A DNA stretch of 64,000 nt from positions 1-64,000 of the forward strand of contig JAOPJZ010000016.1 in NCBI GenBank assembly GCA_025517525.1. The letters are read 5' to 3'. Of this stretch, positions 17,238 to 26,135 are shown piece after piece (position 1 is the stretch's first letter; every line of letters begins with the position of its first letter). Origin of the DNA: Natronosalvus hydrolyticus. GTDB taxonomy: Archaea; Halobacteriota; Halobacteria; Halobacteriales; Natrialbaceae. The notes under the pieces were generated by a model, which worked only from the letters and a program-made list of their open reading frames with translations, was not told the origin of the DNA and made no database searches. A program made the translations under genes and the position numbers.

Positions 17238-18278
17238 ATGAACGAACGGGCCCGGTTGCTGGCCGCCATCTGCGGGACGTGTCTGTTGTTTATCGCCGTG
17301 CAACTCGGTTCGCTGACCCTCATCGAGCCGTTTACCGCCGCCGACATGCAGGCCGTCGAAGATCCCCAGGACCCTACCTATAGCCTGTTTTACGTCGGGG
17401 CAATTCTGGTGATGACCGCGTTTATGCTCGCGGCGTTCAAGTACAACCTCCAGTGGATTATCCGCGCGCTGATAATCGGTGTCAGCGTCATGCTCGCCTG
17501 GTTCGTCTTCGCCGAACTCTTCCCGCCACTGGTGATCGTGGATGGCATCGGTCTGTTTCCGCTGGTAGCAGCGCTGGCGGTCGGTGTAGGCTTACTCGTC
17601 TACCCCGAGTGGTACGTTATCGACGTCGCGGGCGTGGTCATGGGGGCTGGTGCAGCCGGGCTATTCGGCATCAGTTTCGGCCTGTTGCCAGCCATCGTCC
17701 TGCTCGTCGTCCTCGCCGTCTACGACGCGATTAGCGTCTACCGGACCGGCCACATGCTCGACCTCGCGGAAGGTGTCATGGACCTTCGTATCCCAGTCTT
17801 GCTCGTGATCCCTACGTCTCTCTCGTACTCGTTCCTCGATGCCCCGCCGATGCCCGACTCGGGTGAACCAGCCGAACCTGGCTCGAGTGAACCGAGGGAA
17901 ACCGAGAACACTGCAGAATCCACCGCCAAAGACGAATCGGTCGAGGAGAATAGCGAGCATCCCCCCGACGAACACCCCGAAGGCGTCCGCGATGCGCTCT
18001 TTATCGGACTTGGTGATGCCGTCATTCCAACGATTCTCGTCGCAAGTGCCGCCACATTTATCGACGAAGGGATGCTCGAGGTGCCACTGATCACGCTCAA
18101 CGTTCCCGCACTTGGCGCAATTGTCGGCACGCTCGCCGGGTTACTCGTGCTCCTCTATATGGTACTCCAGGGTCGTGCACACGCCGGGTTGCCACTGTTA
18201 AATACGGGGGCGATCGGTGGCTATCTCCTCGGCGCCCTCTGGGCAGGCGTGCCCTTGCTGACGGCGCTGGGACTGTAA
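17238..18278 (+). CDS. Presenilin-type intramembrane aspartyl protease (A22)
   Basis: 346 residues with about nine hydrophobic helices. The two catalytic aspartates are visible: Asp163 in the YD motif (VLAVYDAIS) and Asp260 in GLGD (LFIGLGDAVIP). A GLPLLN segment near 310-318 takes the place of the PAL motif. An acidic Ser/Glu/Pro loop (about 203-250) lies between the two catalytic helices, as in other archaeal presenilin homologues. Probably cleaves membrane-embedded substrates such as signal peptide remnants. Monocistronic. Confidence 0.85.
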   Translation: MNERARLLAAICGTCLLFIAVQLGSLTLIEPFTAADMQAVEDPQDPTYSLFYVGAILVMTAFMLAAFKYNLQWIIRALIIGVSVMLAWFVFAELFPPLVIVDGIGLFPLVAALAVGVGLLVYPEWYVIDVAGVVMGAGAAGLFGISFGLLPAIVLLVVLAVYDAISVYRTGHMLDLAEGVMDLRIPVLLVIPTSLSYSFLDAPPMPDSGEPAEPGSSEPRETENTAESTAKDESVEENSEHPPDEHPEGVRDALFIGLGDAVIPTILVASAATFIDEGMLEVPLITLNVPALGAIVGTLAGLLVLLYMVLQGRAHAGLPLLNTGAIGGYLLGALWAGVPLLTALGL

Positions 18279-18396
18279 CCCATCCGAGTCTGCCGACACA
18301 GCCCTGACGAGTTCACCACTCGAGCCTGTTTTCTCACGAGAAACTGTGCCAACTCGAACGTGCCTCTCGAGAATTCCGACTGCTCGAAGCGACATG

Positions 18397-18451
18397 CCGA
18401 TTGGGTCCTGAACGCTCGAAACGAAATACCGATTGGTTCCTGGACACTCGA
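18397..18451. repeat. Imperfect tandem direct repeat downstream of cysS
   Basis: CCGATTGG-TCCTG-AC-CTCGA occurs at 18397-18419 and 18429-18451, with 20 of 23 positions identical and a 32-base period, between the convergent ends of the presenilin-type gene and cysS. Function unknown. Confidence 0.45.
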
Positions 18452-18457
18452 CACGGC

Positions 18458-19975
18458 CTACGGCAATCGGTAGGTCGCGCCGTCCTCGGTGTCCTGGATT
18501 TCGACACCCAGTGCCGACAGTTCGTCTCGCAATTCGTCAGCTCGCTCGTAGTTGCCCGCTTCGCGCTCATTCTCGCGTATCTCGAGGACCAGTTCGACGA
18601 CCTCACCGGCGAGTTCGACGTCGCCCGTCGGCTCTTCGCCGCCGAAGGTGAGGCCGAGCACGTTGCCGAGTTCCTCGAGCGTGTTCACGGCCCGATTCAA
18701 ACCGCGGTAGTCGTGACCGTCGGCCGAGTCGCTGGTGTCCGCACTCGTCTCACTCTCGTCTGTAGCGAGATGCCGATTGATCGCGCTCGCCACCTCGAGC
18801 AGTGCCGACTGGGCCTCTCGAGTGTTGAAATCGTCGTTCATCGCGTCGACGAACGCTGCTCGAGCCTCCGCGACCGAGTCTCGAAGCGCTCGGTCCTCGA
18901 CTTTCGAGTGCGCACGCGGGGAGTCGATGGTCTCGACGGCACCCTCGTAGGCTCGCTCGAGGCGTTCCCAGCGTTCTTTGGCCTCGCGAATCGTCTCGTC
19001 GGAATACAGTTGCGAGCTGTTGTACGACCCTGCGGTGAGGAAGATTCGGATCACATTAGTGCCCCACTCCTCGACGGCGTCCTCGACCGTGACGAAATTG
19101 CCCAGGCTCGAGGACATCTTGGTTTCGCCCATCTGGAACAGTTCACAGTGCAGCCAGTAGCGAGCGAACCGCTCGCCGGTCGCCGCCTCGCTCTGGGCGA
19201 TCTCGTTTTCGTGATGCGGGAAGACGAGGTCCCGACCGCCGACGTGGACGTCGAGGGTTTCCCCCAGGTGGGTCATGCTCATCGCCGAGCACTCGATGTG
19301 CCAGCCGGGTCGTCCCTCCCCCCAGGGCGACTCCCAGGTCTGGCCACCCGGTGGCCGCTCCCAGGTCGCGCCTTTCGCGTGTTCGCGAACCGCATCTGGG
19401 GACACCGCACCGGCTTTCCAGAGCGCGAAATCGGCCGGGTGCCGTTTTTCGGACTGTTCGTCCGGGTCACCCTGCGCCTCGATCGCCTCGAGGTCCTGGT
19501 TCGACAGTGTCCCGTAGTCTTCGAAACTGGTCACGTCGAAGTACACCGACCCGTTCGACTCGTATGCGTAGCCCCCGTCGATCAGCGTTTCGACGAGTTC
19601 GATGATCTCGGGAACGTGTTCGGACACGCGAGGATACACCTCCGCGCGCAGGAGGTTGAGCGCCCGCATGTCGGCTATCGTCTGCTCGATATACGTTTCG
19701 GCGACCTCGTTCTCGCTCTCGCCTAACTCGTCCTGGCCGATTCGGGCGACGATTTTCTCGTTGACGTCGGTAAAGTTCTCGACGTGGCGGACATCGTAGC
19801 CCAGGAACTCGAGCCAGCGGTGCATCACGTCCACGTGCACCCACGAGCGGGCGTGGCCGAGGTGGGGCGGGTCCGAAACCGTCAGGCCACAGTAGTACAG
19901 AGAGACGTTTTCGGGGTCCTGTGGCTCGAACGGCTCCGTTTCGCCCGTCAACGTGTTGCTCACGTGCAGGGTCAT
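18458..19975 (-). CDS. cysS: Cysteinyl-tRNA synthetase
   Basis: 505-residue class I synthetase charging tRNA(Cys). Cys29 in YYCGLTVSDPPHLGH begins the zinc/HIGH region (HLGH at 38-41); the KMSSS signature is present in GETKMSSSLGNFV. The C-terminal helical anticodon-binding domain ends near GVEIQDTEDG. The start is set at 19975; the frame is open further upstream but that part is unrelated. The haloarchaeal lineage uses CysS and not the SepRS route. Minus-strand TTTAACG about 25 bases upstream is a good TATA box. Confidence 0.96.
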   Translation of the reverse strand: MTLHVSNTLTGETEPFEPQDPENVSLYYCGLTVSDPPHLGHARSWVHVDVMHRWLEFLGYDVRHVENFTDVNEKIVARIGQDELGESENEVAETYIEQTIADMRALNLLRAEVYPRVSEHVPEIIELVETLIDGGYAYESNGSVYFDVTSFEDYGTLSNQDLEAIEAQGDPDEQSEKRHPADFALWKAGAVSPDAVREHAKGATWERPPGGQTWESPWGEGRPGWHIECSAMSMTHLGETLDVHVGGRDLVFPHHENEIAQSEAATGERFARYWLHCELFQMGETKMSSSLGNFVTVEDAVEEWGTNVIRIFLTAGSYNSSQLYSDETIREAKERWERLERAYEGAVETIDSPRAHSKVEDRALRDSVAEARAAFVDAMNDDFNTREAQSALLEVASAINRHLATDESETSADTSDSADGHDYRGLNRAVNTLEELGNVLGLTFGGEEPTGDVELAGEVVELVLEIRENEREAGNYERADELRDELSALGVEIQDTEDGATYRLP

Positions 19976-20159
19976 TACCCGAGAGTATCCGCGACCGAAC
20001 GTTAAAGCGTCGGATGTCCCTCGAGAACTGAATCCCAGTGAGTGGCCTAAGATCTTCGGTTTGTAGTATGTGAATATTGAATTAGTAGCCACTACGGCCC
20101 TGGTACTAAAACTAAAATATAATATCCATAGCTACTATTGTACCTGTATTAAAACAATC

Positions 20160-20687
20160 TCACTCCAGCACTGTCTCGAGGCTATCTTCGACGGTTCGGA
20201 CCGCGTTGGCCCCCTCGAGTCGTTCGACGACCACGACCATAGTTTCACCCTCGAAACCAGCCGCGATGACGTCGATTTCTTCGAGCGAGAGTCCAGCTAT
20301 GGCGTTTGCCAGCGATCGTCCATCCACGGTGCCGGTCGCGATGATAGCCGTGTACGTCGGAGTGTCAACCCCGGCTTCGTCGGTGGTAGCACCGTCGGTT
20401 TCAGGGAAGCCGAGGGCCGTCGTCCCAACGACGATGAGTGCCTCCTCGAGGGACTCGACTGGTCCGATTCCGCTTTGCATACGAACCCGAACGGACGAGT
20501 CTCGGGGGGCCGGTTCCTCGAGTGAGTCGGCATACCGTCTGAGCGCGGATGCAACGGCATCGATTTCGCCGTCGACGTCGAGAAATCGAGCGACTGCCGT
20601 GTAGTTCGCGGTTCCGGTCCGGAGCGCCATGACCAGAAACGGATAGCGCCGCGCGGCGGTTCGCGTCCGGGCAGCGAGTGATGTCAT
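20160..20687 (-). CDS. Conserved hypothetical protein, possibly soluble
   Basis: 175 residues from the ATG at 20687 (an ATG at 20696 is also in frame). The minus-strand box TTTTAAG at about 20712-20718 is at leaderless spacing for 20687. No transmembrane helix is certain. The C-terminal half has regular alternating hydrophobic strands (EEIDVIAAGFEGETMVVVVERLEG) suggesting an alpha/beta fold. I do not recognise a family. It sits alone between cysS and the repeat B/bolA region. Confidence 0.6.
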   Translation of the reverse strand: MTSLAARTRTAARRYPFLVMALRTGTANYTAVARFLDVDGEIDAVASALRRYADSLEEPAPRDSSVRVRMQSGIGPVESLEEALIVVGTTALGFPETDGATTDEAGVDTPTYTAIIATGTVDGRSLANAIAGLSLEEIDVIAAGFEGETMVVVVERLEGANAVRTVEDSLETVLE

Positions 20688-20710
20688 GGTGGTCATAGGT
20701 CGCCTCGGGC

Positions 20711-20720
20711 GCTTAAAATC
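20711..20720 (-). promoter_or_regulatory. TATA box of the 20160-20687 gene
   Basis: GATTTTAAGC on the minus strand, centred about 27 bases before the ATG at 20687, the spacing of leaderless haloarchaeal promoters. This decides the start. Confidence 0.5.
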
Positions 20721-20725
20721 GACGG

Positions 20726-20805
20726 CTCATAGGGCCAGTTGTAGTCACGTACCGCTGAGGCCGACCCAGTGACGAGCGCTCGGCGGGACGTTGTTATAGC
20801 AATCC
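20726..20805 (+). repeat. Copy B of the 80-bp intergenic repeat
   Basis: Related to copy A at 9307-9391. Arms 20747-20759 and 20779-20791 form a 13-position imperfect stem. It lies between divergent genes, upstream of the TATA box of the minus-strand gene. Confidence 0.6.
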
Positions 20806-20903
20806 CAGACTCTCGAGTGTCCGTGAACCGAACGAGATTACAAACCATATTTCCCGATTCGAAGACCGCGTCGTTTTTTATCGACTCGCCCGAGTGAGGA
20901 TAC

Positions 20904-21155
20904 ATGGAACCTGCTGAGGTCGAAGCACTCATCGAATCGGGACTCGAAGACGCCGAGGCAACCGTTCGTCGAGCACGCGGCGAACACGACGACGACCATC
21001 TCGCGGCGACCGTCGTCTCCCCGGCCTTCGAGGACACCCCGCTCGTCCAGCAACACCAGCTCGTCTACGACGCACTGGGCGAACACATGACGACCGATAT
21101 TCACGCCCTCGAACTCTCGACGTACACGCCCGAGGAGTACGAGGCGCAGGAATAG
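20904..21155 (+). CDS. BolA-like protein
   Basis: 83 residues. The order of segments (helical VEALIESGLEDAEATVRR, the strand DDHLAATVVSPAFEDTPLVQQHQLVYDALG and a C-terminal DIHALELST strand) matches the BolA alpha-beta fold; the family works with glutaredoxins in iron-sulfur handling in other organisms. No conserved cysteine is present. The T-run at 20874-20880 is a likely TATA box at leaderless distance. Next gene (sugar ATPase) is convergent. Confidence 0.8.
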   Translation: MEPAEVEALIESGLEDAEATVRRARGEHDDDHLAATVVSPAFEDTPLVQQHQLVYDALGEHMTTDIHALELSTYTPEEYEAQE

Positions 21156-21186
21156 CGAAACACAGTACCGTACACCCCCTCGTCGC

Positions 21187-22344
21187 TCAATCCAGTGGCT
21201 GGGTTCGGGTTTCGTCCGCAACATCCTCGAGCGATCGGTTGTGAACTGCCTCCCCAGTTTCGGCGTCGAAGAGGTGAATCGCCGACTCGGGGAATCGAAC
21301 TGTTACCCTCGTCCCCGCGTCGACCGAGTGGAAACCGTGAACGGTCGCGGTAAACGAGCCGTCCTCGAGCGTGAAGTATACATTGTTCTCGTCACCCATC
21401 GGTTCGACTACATCGACGTTCGCGTCGAACGCGTGTGACTCGCCGTCGTAGTTTGCGGCCCGCGACGGTTCGACCACCTCGATGTCCTCCGGTCGAATGC
21501 CCAACACCAGATCAGTTCGATCGCCGACGGCCTCGAGTGTCGAGGGTGACAGCGGGTACTCGAAACCGGTGGCAACGAGCTGCCCGTCCGTTCGCGTCAC
21601 GTCGAAGAAGTTCATCGACGGCTCGCCGATGAAGCCAGCCACGAACAGGTTTGCGGGCCGGTGATAACACTCGAGCGGCGTGGCGACCTGCTGGAGTCGT
21701 CCATCGTTGAGGATGGCGATCCGATCGCCCATCGTCATCGCCTCCGTCTGATCGTGGGTGACGTAGATGGTCGTAACGTCGAGATCCCCCTGAAGACGTT
21801 TGAGTTCCGTCCGCATCTCTGCGCGCAACCTGGCATCGAGATTCGAGAGCGGTTCGTCCATGAGAAACGCCTGGGGATCGCGCACGATCGCGCGTCCGAG
21901 CGCCACGCGCTGTTGCTGGCCGCCCGAGAGATCCCGCGGGTGGCGGTCGAGCAGGGCGTCTATCTCGAGCATTCGGGCCGTCTCCGTGACCGTTTGCTCG
22001 ATCTCGTCGTCGGCCACGTTGGTCGACTCCTCGAGCCCAAAGCGCATGTTCCCCCTGACGGTCATGTGGGGATACAGCGCGTAGTTCTGGAACACCATGG
22101 CGATGTCCCGCCGCTGCGGTGGTCGATCGCCAATCGGCTCCTCGTCAAGCAGGATCGTTCCCGACGTGACCGACTCGAGACCGGCAATCATTCGCAGCGT
22201 CGTCGACTTCCCACACCCGGAGGGGCCGACGAGGACGAGAAACTCACCATCTCCGACCTCGAGCGAGACGTCGTCGACGGCGACGATCTCGTCGCTTCCA
22301 TCGGCGAACCGCTTCGTTAGGTTTTGGAGCTCGAGCGTCGCCAT
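21187..22344 (-). CDS. CUT1 sugar ABC transporter ATPase (MalK/UgpC type)
   Basis: 385 residues. ABC domain with Walker A GPSGCGKST at 40-48, signature LSGGQQQR and Walker B AFLMDEPLSNLDARL, the last run typical of MalK-like subunits. The C-terminal third is a TOBE/OB regulatory domain (LVLGIRPEDIEVVEPS). It lies 165 bp after the second permease gene, probably in the same operon. MalK-like subunits can serve several transporters. Specificity cannot be read from sequence. Confidence 0.9.
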   Translation of the reverse strand: MATLELQNLTKRFADGSDEIVAVDDVSLEVGDGEFLVLVGPSGCGKSTTLRMIAGLESVTSGTILLDEEPIGDRPPQRRDIAMVFQNYALYPHMTVRGNMRFGLEESTNVADDEIEQTVTETARMLEIDALLDRHPRDLSGGQQQRVALGRAIVRDPQAFLMDEPLSNLDARLRAEMRTELKRLQGDLDVTTIYVTHDQTEAMTMGDRIAILNDGRLQQVATPLECYHRPANLFVAGFIGEPSMNFFDVTRTDGQLVATGFEYPLSPSTLEAVGDRTDLVLGIRPEDIEVVEPSRAANYDGESHAFDANVDVVEPMGDENNVYFTLEDGSFTATVHGFHSVDAGTRVTVRFPESAIHLFDAETGEAVHNRSLEDVADETRTQPLD

Positions 22345-22508
22345 TAGCTACCTCACCCCCGACGCTGCGTCCGGGTGGCTCGGACATTCATCCGATGGTA
22401 TACTCGAGTTACCTACCACGCTCGGATCCGTTCGCTCCCGGCTATCGGTCTTCGCTCGATTCATCGATTTTAACCTCGGACACGTTGGTGTGGTGGTTTT
22501 GTCTCGAA

Positions 22509-23498
22509 TCATCCCGATTCACCTCCGAGTCCTCTCGCGAATTGTCTCCCGAAGACGACGTAAATGATCAGCGTGGGCATCGCAACGATGAACGCGCCGG
22601 CCATCTGCAGGTTGTACTGGCCGACCATCGCCCCCTGCAGTTCGTTCAACGCCTGGGTCGCGACGAAGTTGCGGCTCGTGGTCACGAGCACGAGGGCGAA
22701 CAGCAGATCGTTCCATATATTCGTGAACTGATAGATGAGCGTCACGGCGAACATCGGTTTCGAGAGCGGCAAGACGATGCGCCGGTAGATGCGGATGGTG
22801 CTCGCCCCGTCGATCTTCGCTGCCTCGATGATCTCGTCATCGATCGTCAGGTAGTATCCTCGGAACAGGATCGTACAGATCGGTATCCCGTAGGCAGTGT
22901 GGGTGATCGCAAGCTCGAGGAGGTCTGCGCGTGCGGCGAGGGCAGGAGCGAACGCGAGAAGCGACGCGAGATCGACAGCTGACCAGAACTGTCGAAGCGG
23001 GACCAGCACGGACTGATAGGGGATGAACACTCCCGCAAGGAACAGGAGGAGGATGCCGATCTGGCCACGCCAGTCGATCTTCGTCAGGCCGTAGGCGGCG
23101 AGACTACCGAGGAACGCAGAGAGAACCGTCGCCGGAATTACGAAGAAGACGCTGTTGATCATCGCAAAGCGCATCCGCCCCCAGGCCTCGTACCACGGTT
23201 CGACGGTGAAACCATCCGGCGGTGGCGGCGTCAGCGGCGACGTTGTCGCGAATGTGACGGCGGTCTTCAGCGACGTCGTAAAGCCACTCCACAGTGGCGA
23301 GAGGTACAACGCCAGCAACAACACCAACGTGACGTACAGTGCTAGCCGTCGCCGCCCGATCCGGCCGATTCGCCTCGAGAATCCTTCCATCGACTGTTCC
23401 CGATTCTGGTCGTCTCCCGCACCACTCTCACCTCCAACGTCTCTCGTACCTCCATTCCCTCCGGTGTCCGCCCTGGGAGCGTCTTTCGACGTCATCAA
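22509..23498 (-). CDS. CUT1 sugar ABC transporter permease (MalG type)
   Basis: 329 residues, six helices after a hydrophilic N-terminal extension of about 50 residues rich in Gly/Asp/Arg. The EAA loop is DDEIIEAAKIDGASTIRIYRRIVLP-like (visible core EAAKIDGAST). The start overlaps the stop of the partner permease by four bases. With it forms the translocation channel. The long N-terminus is unusual for MalG; a later start around residue 40 is possible. Confidence 0.88.
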   Translation of the reverse strand: MMTSKDAPRADTGGNGGTRDVGGESGAGDDQNREQSMEGFSRRIGRIGRRRLALYVTLVLLLALYLSPLWSGFTTSLKTAVTFATTSPLTPPPPDGFTVEPWYEAWGRMRFAMINSVFFVIPATVLSAFLGSLAAYGLTKIDWRGQIGILLLFLAGVFIPYQSVLVPLRQFWSAVDLASLLAFAPALAARADLLELAITHTAYGIPICTILFRGYYLTIDDEIIEAAKIDGASTIRIYRRIVLPLSKPMFAVTLIYQFTNIWNDLLFALVLVTTSRNFVATQALNELQGAMVGQYNLQMAGAFIVAMPTLIIYVVFGRQFARGLGGESG

Positions 23499-24643
23499 AG
23501 CTCACCCCGACGATACTGCACGTAGATGTACGGTGCGATGATGGCGAGCGCCATCAGGAACAGGACCATCGCGATCGCCGAGCCGTACGCCCAGTTCGTC
23601 CGGGCGAACGCCTCCCGGAACATCATAATGGCGAGGATGTCCGCAGAAGGCCCCGGCGTGGTGCCGTACATCACGAAGATGAAGTCGAACGCCTTGAGGG
23701 CGAACACCATCAGGACAACGGCGGCACTGGTCGTCGCCGCCCGAAGTTGGGGGATGATCACCCGCCAGTACATCCGTACCGTTGAGGCCCCGTCGACCTT
23801 CGCGGCCTCGTAGTGCTCGTCGGGAATCGCCCGCAACCCGGCCAGGTAGACGATCATGCAGTAGCCACTAAACTGCCAGGTGAGCGCCACGATGATCGTC
23901 GCGAGTTTCGTGCGCGGATCGCTCATCCAATTCATCGCGAATACCTCGAGGCCGAGCCCGCGCAACACCACGTTGATCATCCCCGTTTCCGGGTTGTACA
24001 TCCAGGCCCAGAAGATGGCCGTCACAACGAACGAGAGGCTCATCGGAAGCAGGTATATCGTCCGGAACGTGTTCTCGAACCGAATGTCCTGATCGACCAG
24101 GATTGCCAGCAAGAGCCCGACAACTAACGCGCCACCGGTGAAGACGACGAGCAGTGCAACGGTGTTGCGCGCGGCGGCGATGAACGATCGATCGTCGAGC
24201 ATCCGCCAGTACATCTCGAGGTTCAACGAGGCGTAATCGGGCTGGCCGAGCCCGCTCCAGTCGGTCAGCGAGATGACGAAGTTCCAGCTGATGGCCCCAT
24301 AGACGAACCAGCCCATTAGCAGCGCCGGTGGCACCCAGAACAGCGCCGCCTGCAGGGTCTCGTTGAATCGGAGGCGGTCGAGCCGGTCACGGACGCGAAA
24401 CCCGGTCGAAGTTGCGGTACCACCGTCGGCCGCCACTCGAGCGGTTCCATTGGTACGTACGCTGTCGCGAGCCGATTCGTCGGTCCCGGCAGCGGCCAGG
24501 TCCTCCGAATCACCCTGATCTCGACGACCGTTCGAGGAATTCCCCCGCTCGCGTCGGTCGGAACCCGAACCCGTCACGAGCGATATGACGCGCTCGCGCA
24601 CCCGTCGAACTCGGTGTCGGAACCGCGAGCGGGATGGCGACAT
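23495..24643 (-). CDS. CUT1 sugar ABC transporter permease (MalF type)
   Basis: 382 residues with a long Ser/Arg/Gly/Asp-rich cytoplasmic N-terminus (about 1-85) before six helices. The EAA loop core is EAAKVDGASTVRMYW. The extension is absent from most MalF homologues. It overlaps the second permease gene by four bases and follows the binding-protein gene by only 15 bases. Confidence 0.88.
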   Translation of the reverse strand: MSPSRSRFRHRVRRVRERVISLVTGSGSDRRERGNSSNGRRDQGDSEDLAAAGTDESARDSVRTNGTARVAADGGTATSTGFRVRDRLDRLRFNETLQAALFWVPPALLMGWFVYGAISWNFVISLTDWSGLGQPDYASLNLEMYWRMLDDRSFIAAARNTVALLVVFTGGALVVGLLLAILVDQDIRFENTFRTIYLLPMSLSFVVTAIFWAWMYNPETGMINVVLRGLGLEVFAMNWMSDPRTKLATIIVALTWQFSGYCMIVYLAGLRAIPDEHYEAAKVDGASTVRMYWRVIIPQLRAATTSAAVVLMVFALKAFDFIFVMYGTTPGPSADILAIMMFREAFARTNWAYGSAIAMVLFLMALAIIAPYIYVQYRRGEL

Positions 24644-24658
24644 GACCGGCCCCTCTGC

Positions 24659-25945
24659 TCAGTAGCCAGCAGCTTCGTGAGCTCCGAGGAGATCCTGGGT
24701 CGTCTCCTCGACATCCCAAGTTTCGATGAATCTCGAGAAGGCCTCCTCGATCTCACTTTTAATCTCCGGGCGAACCGCGCTCCCGTGGGCGATCGTCGTC
24801 GGCTGTTCCTCGGACGCTTCGAAGTCCTCCATCTGGTTCTGGAGGAACGGTGGAAACTCGTCGATCGGTACGTCAGTTCGCGGCGGGATCGATCCCTTGA
24901 TTGGATTGAACCGCTCCTGGGCGTCGACCGTACCACAGTACTCGAGGAACGCCTCCGTCGCCTCGGGCGATGGGTTCGGCTCCGGCATGACGAACGAGTC
25001 CATCACCATCGAATACACGCCCTCCGTCCCGGGGTACGGGACGTAATCCCACTCTTCCGCGTACTCGAACTCGGCCTCTCCGTACTGGCCGGCCGCCCAG
25101 TCACCCTGGTGGATGAACGCGGCGTCGCCGTTGATCACCTGCGCGTTCCCCTCGTCCCACGCGATCGCCCCTGCGTCGGGACTGAAGTACTCGCTGTAAT
25201 CGACAACGAGGTCGAGCGACTCGCGCACCTCGTCTTCCAGGTCGTCCGTTTCACCCGCAATGTACGCTTCGAACACGTCGGCGCCGTGTTGACCGACGAA
25301 CACGGTTTCCCATAGCTGCACCGTCGACCACTCCGTCGTGGTCTGGTGAGCCATGCCGACGTAACCGGCGTCGTCGGCTGCCTCGAGCGCCTCGAGCACG
25401 TCCGCTGGGTCCTCGATTCCCTCGGGATCGATGCCTGCGTCCTCGACGACCTCGACGTTGTAGAACAGGTTGTTCAACCGGTGGATGTTGATGGGGACGG
25501 AGACGAGTTCGTCCTCCGGGCTAGCGGCCTCCATCACGCTCTCGAGATATGCGTCCCGCATATTGTCGTCCCAGATATCCTCGACGGACGCGAGTACACC
25601 CGCGTCCGTGTACGGCCGCAGGGATTCGCCCGGCCAGATCTGGAACGTGCTCGGCGGCGTCTCGTCCACGATTCTGGATCGAATCGCGACGTCGAGGGCC
25701 GACCCCGCCCCGCCTGGAGCCGGATTGTTGTCGATCTCGACGTTTGGATTCGCTTCCTGATACCCGTCGAGTAGCGACTCGATTGCTTCCTCTTCGCCAC
25801 CGGCGGTCCACCAGTGAACGATCTCGAGGGTTTCCTCCTGGACGCCTCCATCGCTGAGGTACCCGGAGAGGCCGGTCAGACTTATGCCCCCTATTACTCC
25901 CGTAGCCGTAATATACTGCCGACGTGACAGACGTTCGTGTGCCAT
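24659..25945 (-). CDS. Sugar ABC transporter substrate-binding protein lacking the lipobox cysteine
   Basis: 428 residues of the CUT1 solute-binding family: LEIVHWWTAGGEEEAIESLL opens the mature domain, with NAQVINGDAAFIHQGDW and GYVGMAHQ downstream. The N-terminus has a Tat-like SRRQYI and a hydrophobic core, but the expected lipobox LSGC reads LSGY: Tyr29 is encoded by TAC at 25859-25861 (minus strand), one base from TGC. If real, the protein would not be lipidated at this site and could be soluble or retained by the signal anchor. First gene of the operon. Confidence 0.88.
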   Translation of the reverse strand: MAHERLSRRQYITATGVIGGISLTGLSGYLSDGGVQEETLEIVHWWTAGGEEEAIESLLDGYQEANPNVEIDNNPAPGGAGSALDVAIRSRIVDETPPSTFQIWPGESLRPYTDAGVLASVEDIWDDNMRDAYLESVMEAASPEDELVSVPINIHRLNNLFYNVEVVEDAGIDPEGIEDPADVLEALEAADDAGYVGMAHQTTTEWSTVQLWETVFVGQHGADVFEAYIAGETDDLEDEVRESLDLVVDYSEYFSPDAGAIAWDEGNAQVINGDAAFIHQGDWAAGQYGEAEFEYAEEWDYVPYPGTEGVYSMVMDSFVMPEPNPSPEATEAFLEYCGTVDAQERFNPIKGSIPPRTDVPIDEFPPFLQNQMEDFEASEEQPTTIAHGSAVRPEIKSEIEEAFSRFIETWDVEETTQDLLGAHEAAGY

Positions 25946-25997
25946 GGTAGCTGATTACTACACCTCATCGAACACTCCGTTATGCTGCCCCTAATAA

Positions 25998-26020
25998 TTA
26001 TTCATATTAATAGTGAATAA
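25998..26020. promoter_or_regulatory. Palindrome in the sugar transporter/epimerase divergent promoter
   Basis: TTATTCA (25998-26004) and TGAATAA (26014-26020) flank TATTAATAG, in a markedly AT-rich gap between divergent genes. It could be an operator shared by transporter and epimerase or overlapping promoter boxes. Confidence 0.45.
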
Positions 26021-26135
26021 AACGTATTGTACCATTTGATTTTCAAGAAATCCGTTGAATGAGCATCGACGTTCCGACCGTCGACAGGGTTGAAACCACC
26101 CTTACTGTTAATCATCGCCGACCCGTTGCTATCGT

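Noticed and set aside
20050..20159. AT-rich stretch with TAGTAGCC and GCTACTA resembling the MITE ends
   Set aside because: Only seven bases pair and the rest does not match the 38031-38115 element; a relic cannot be shown.
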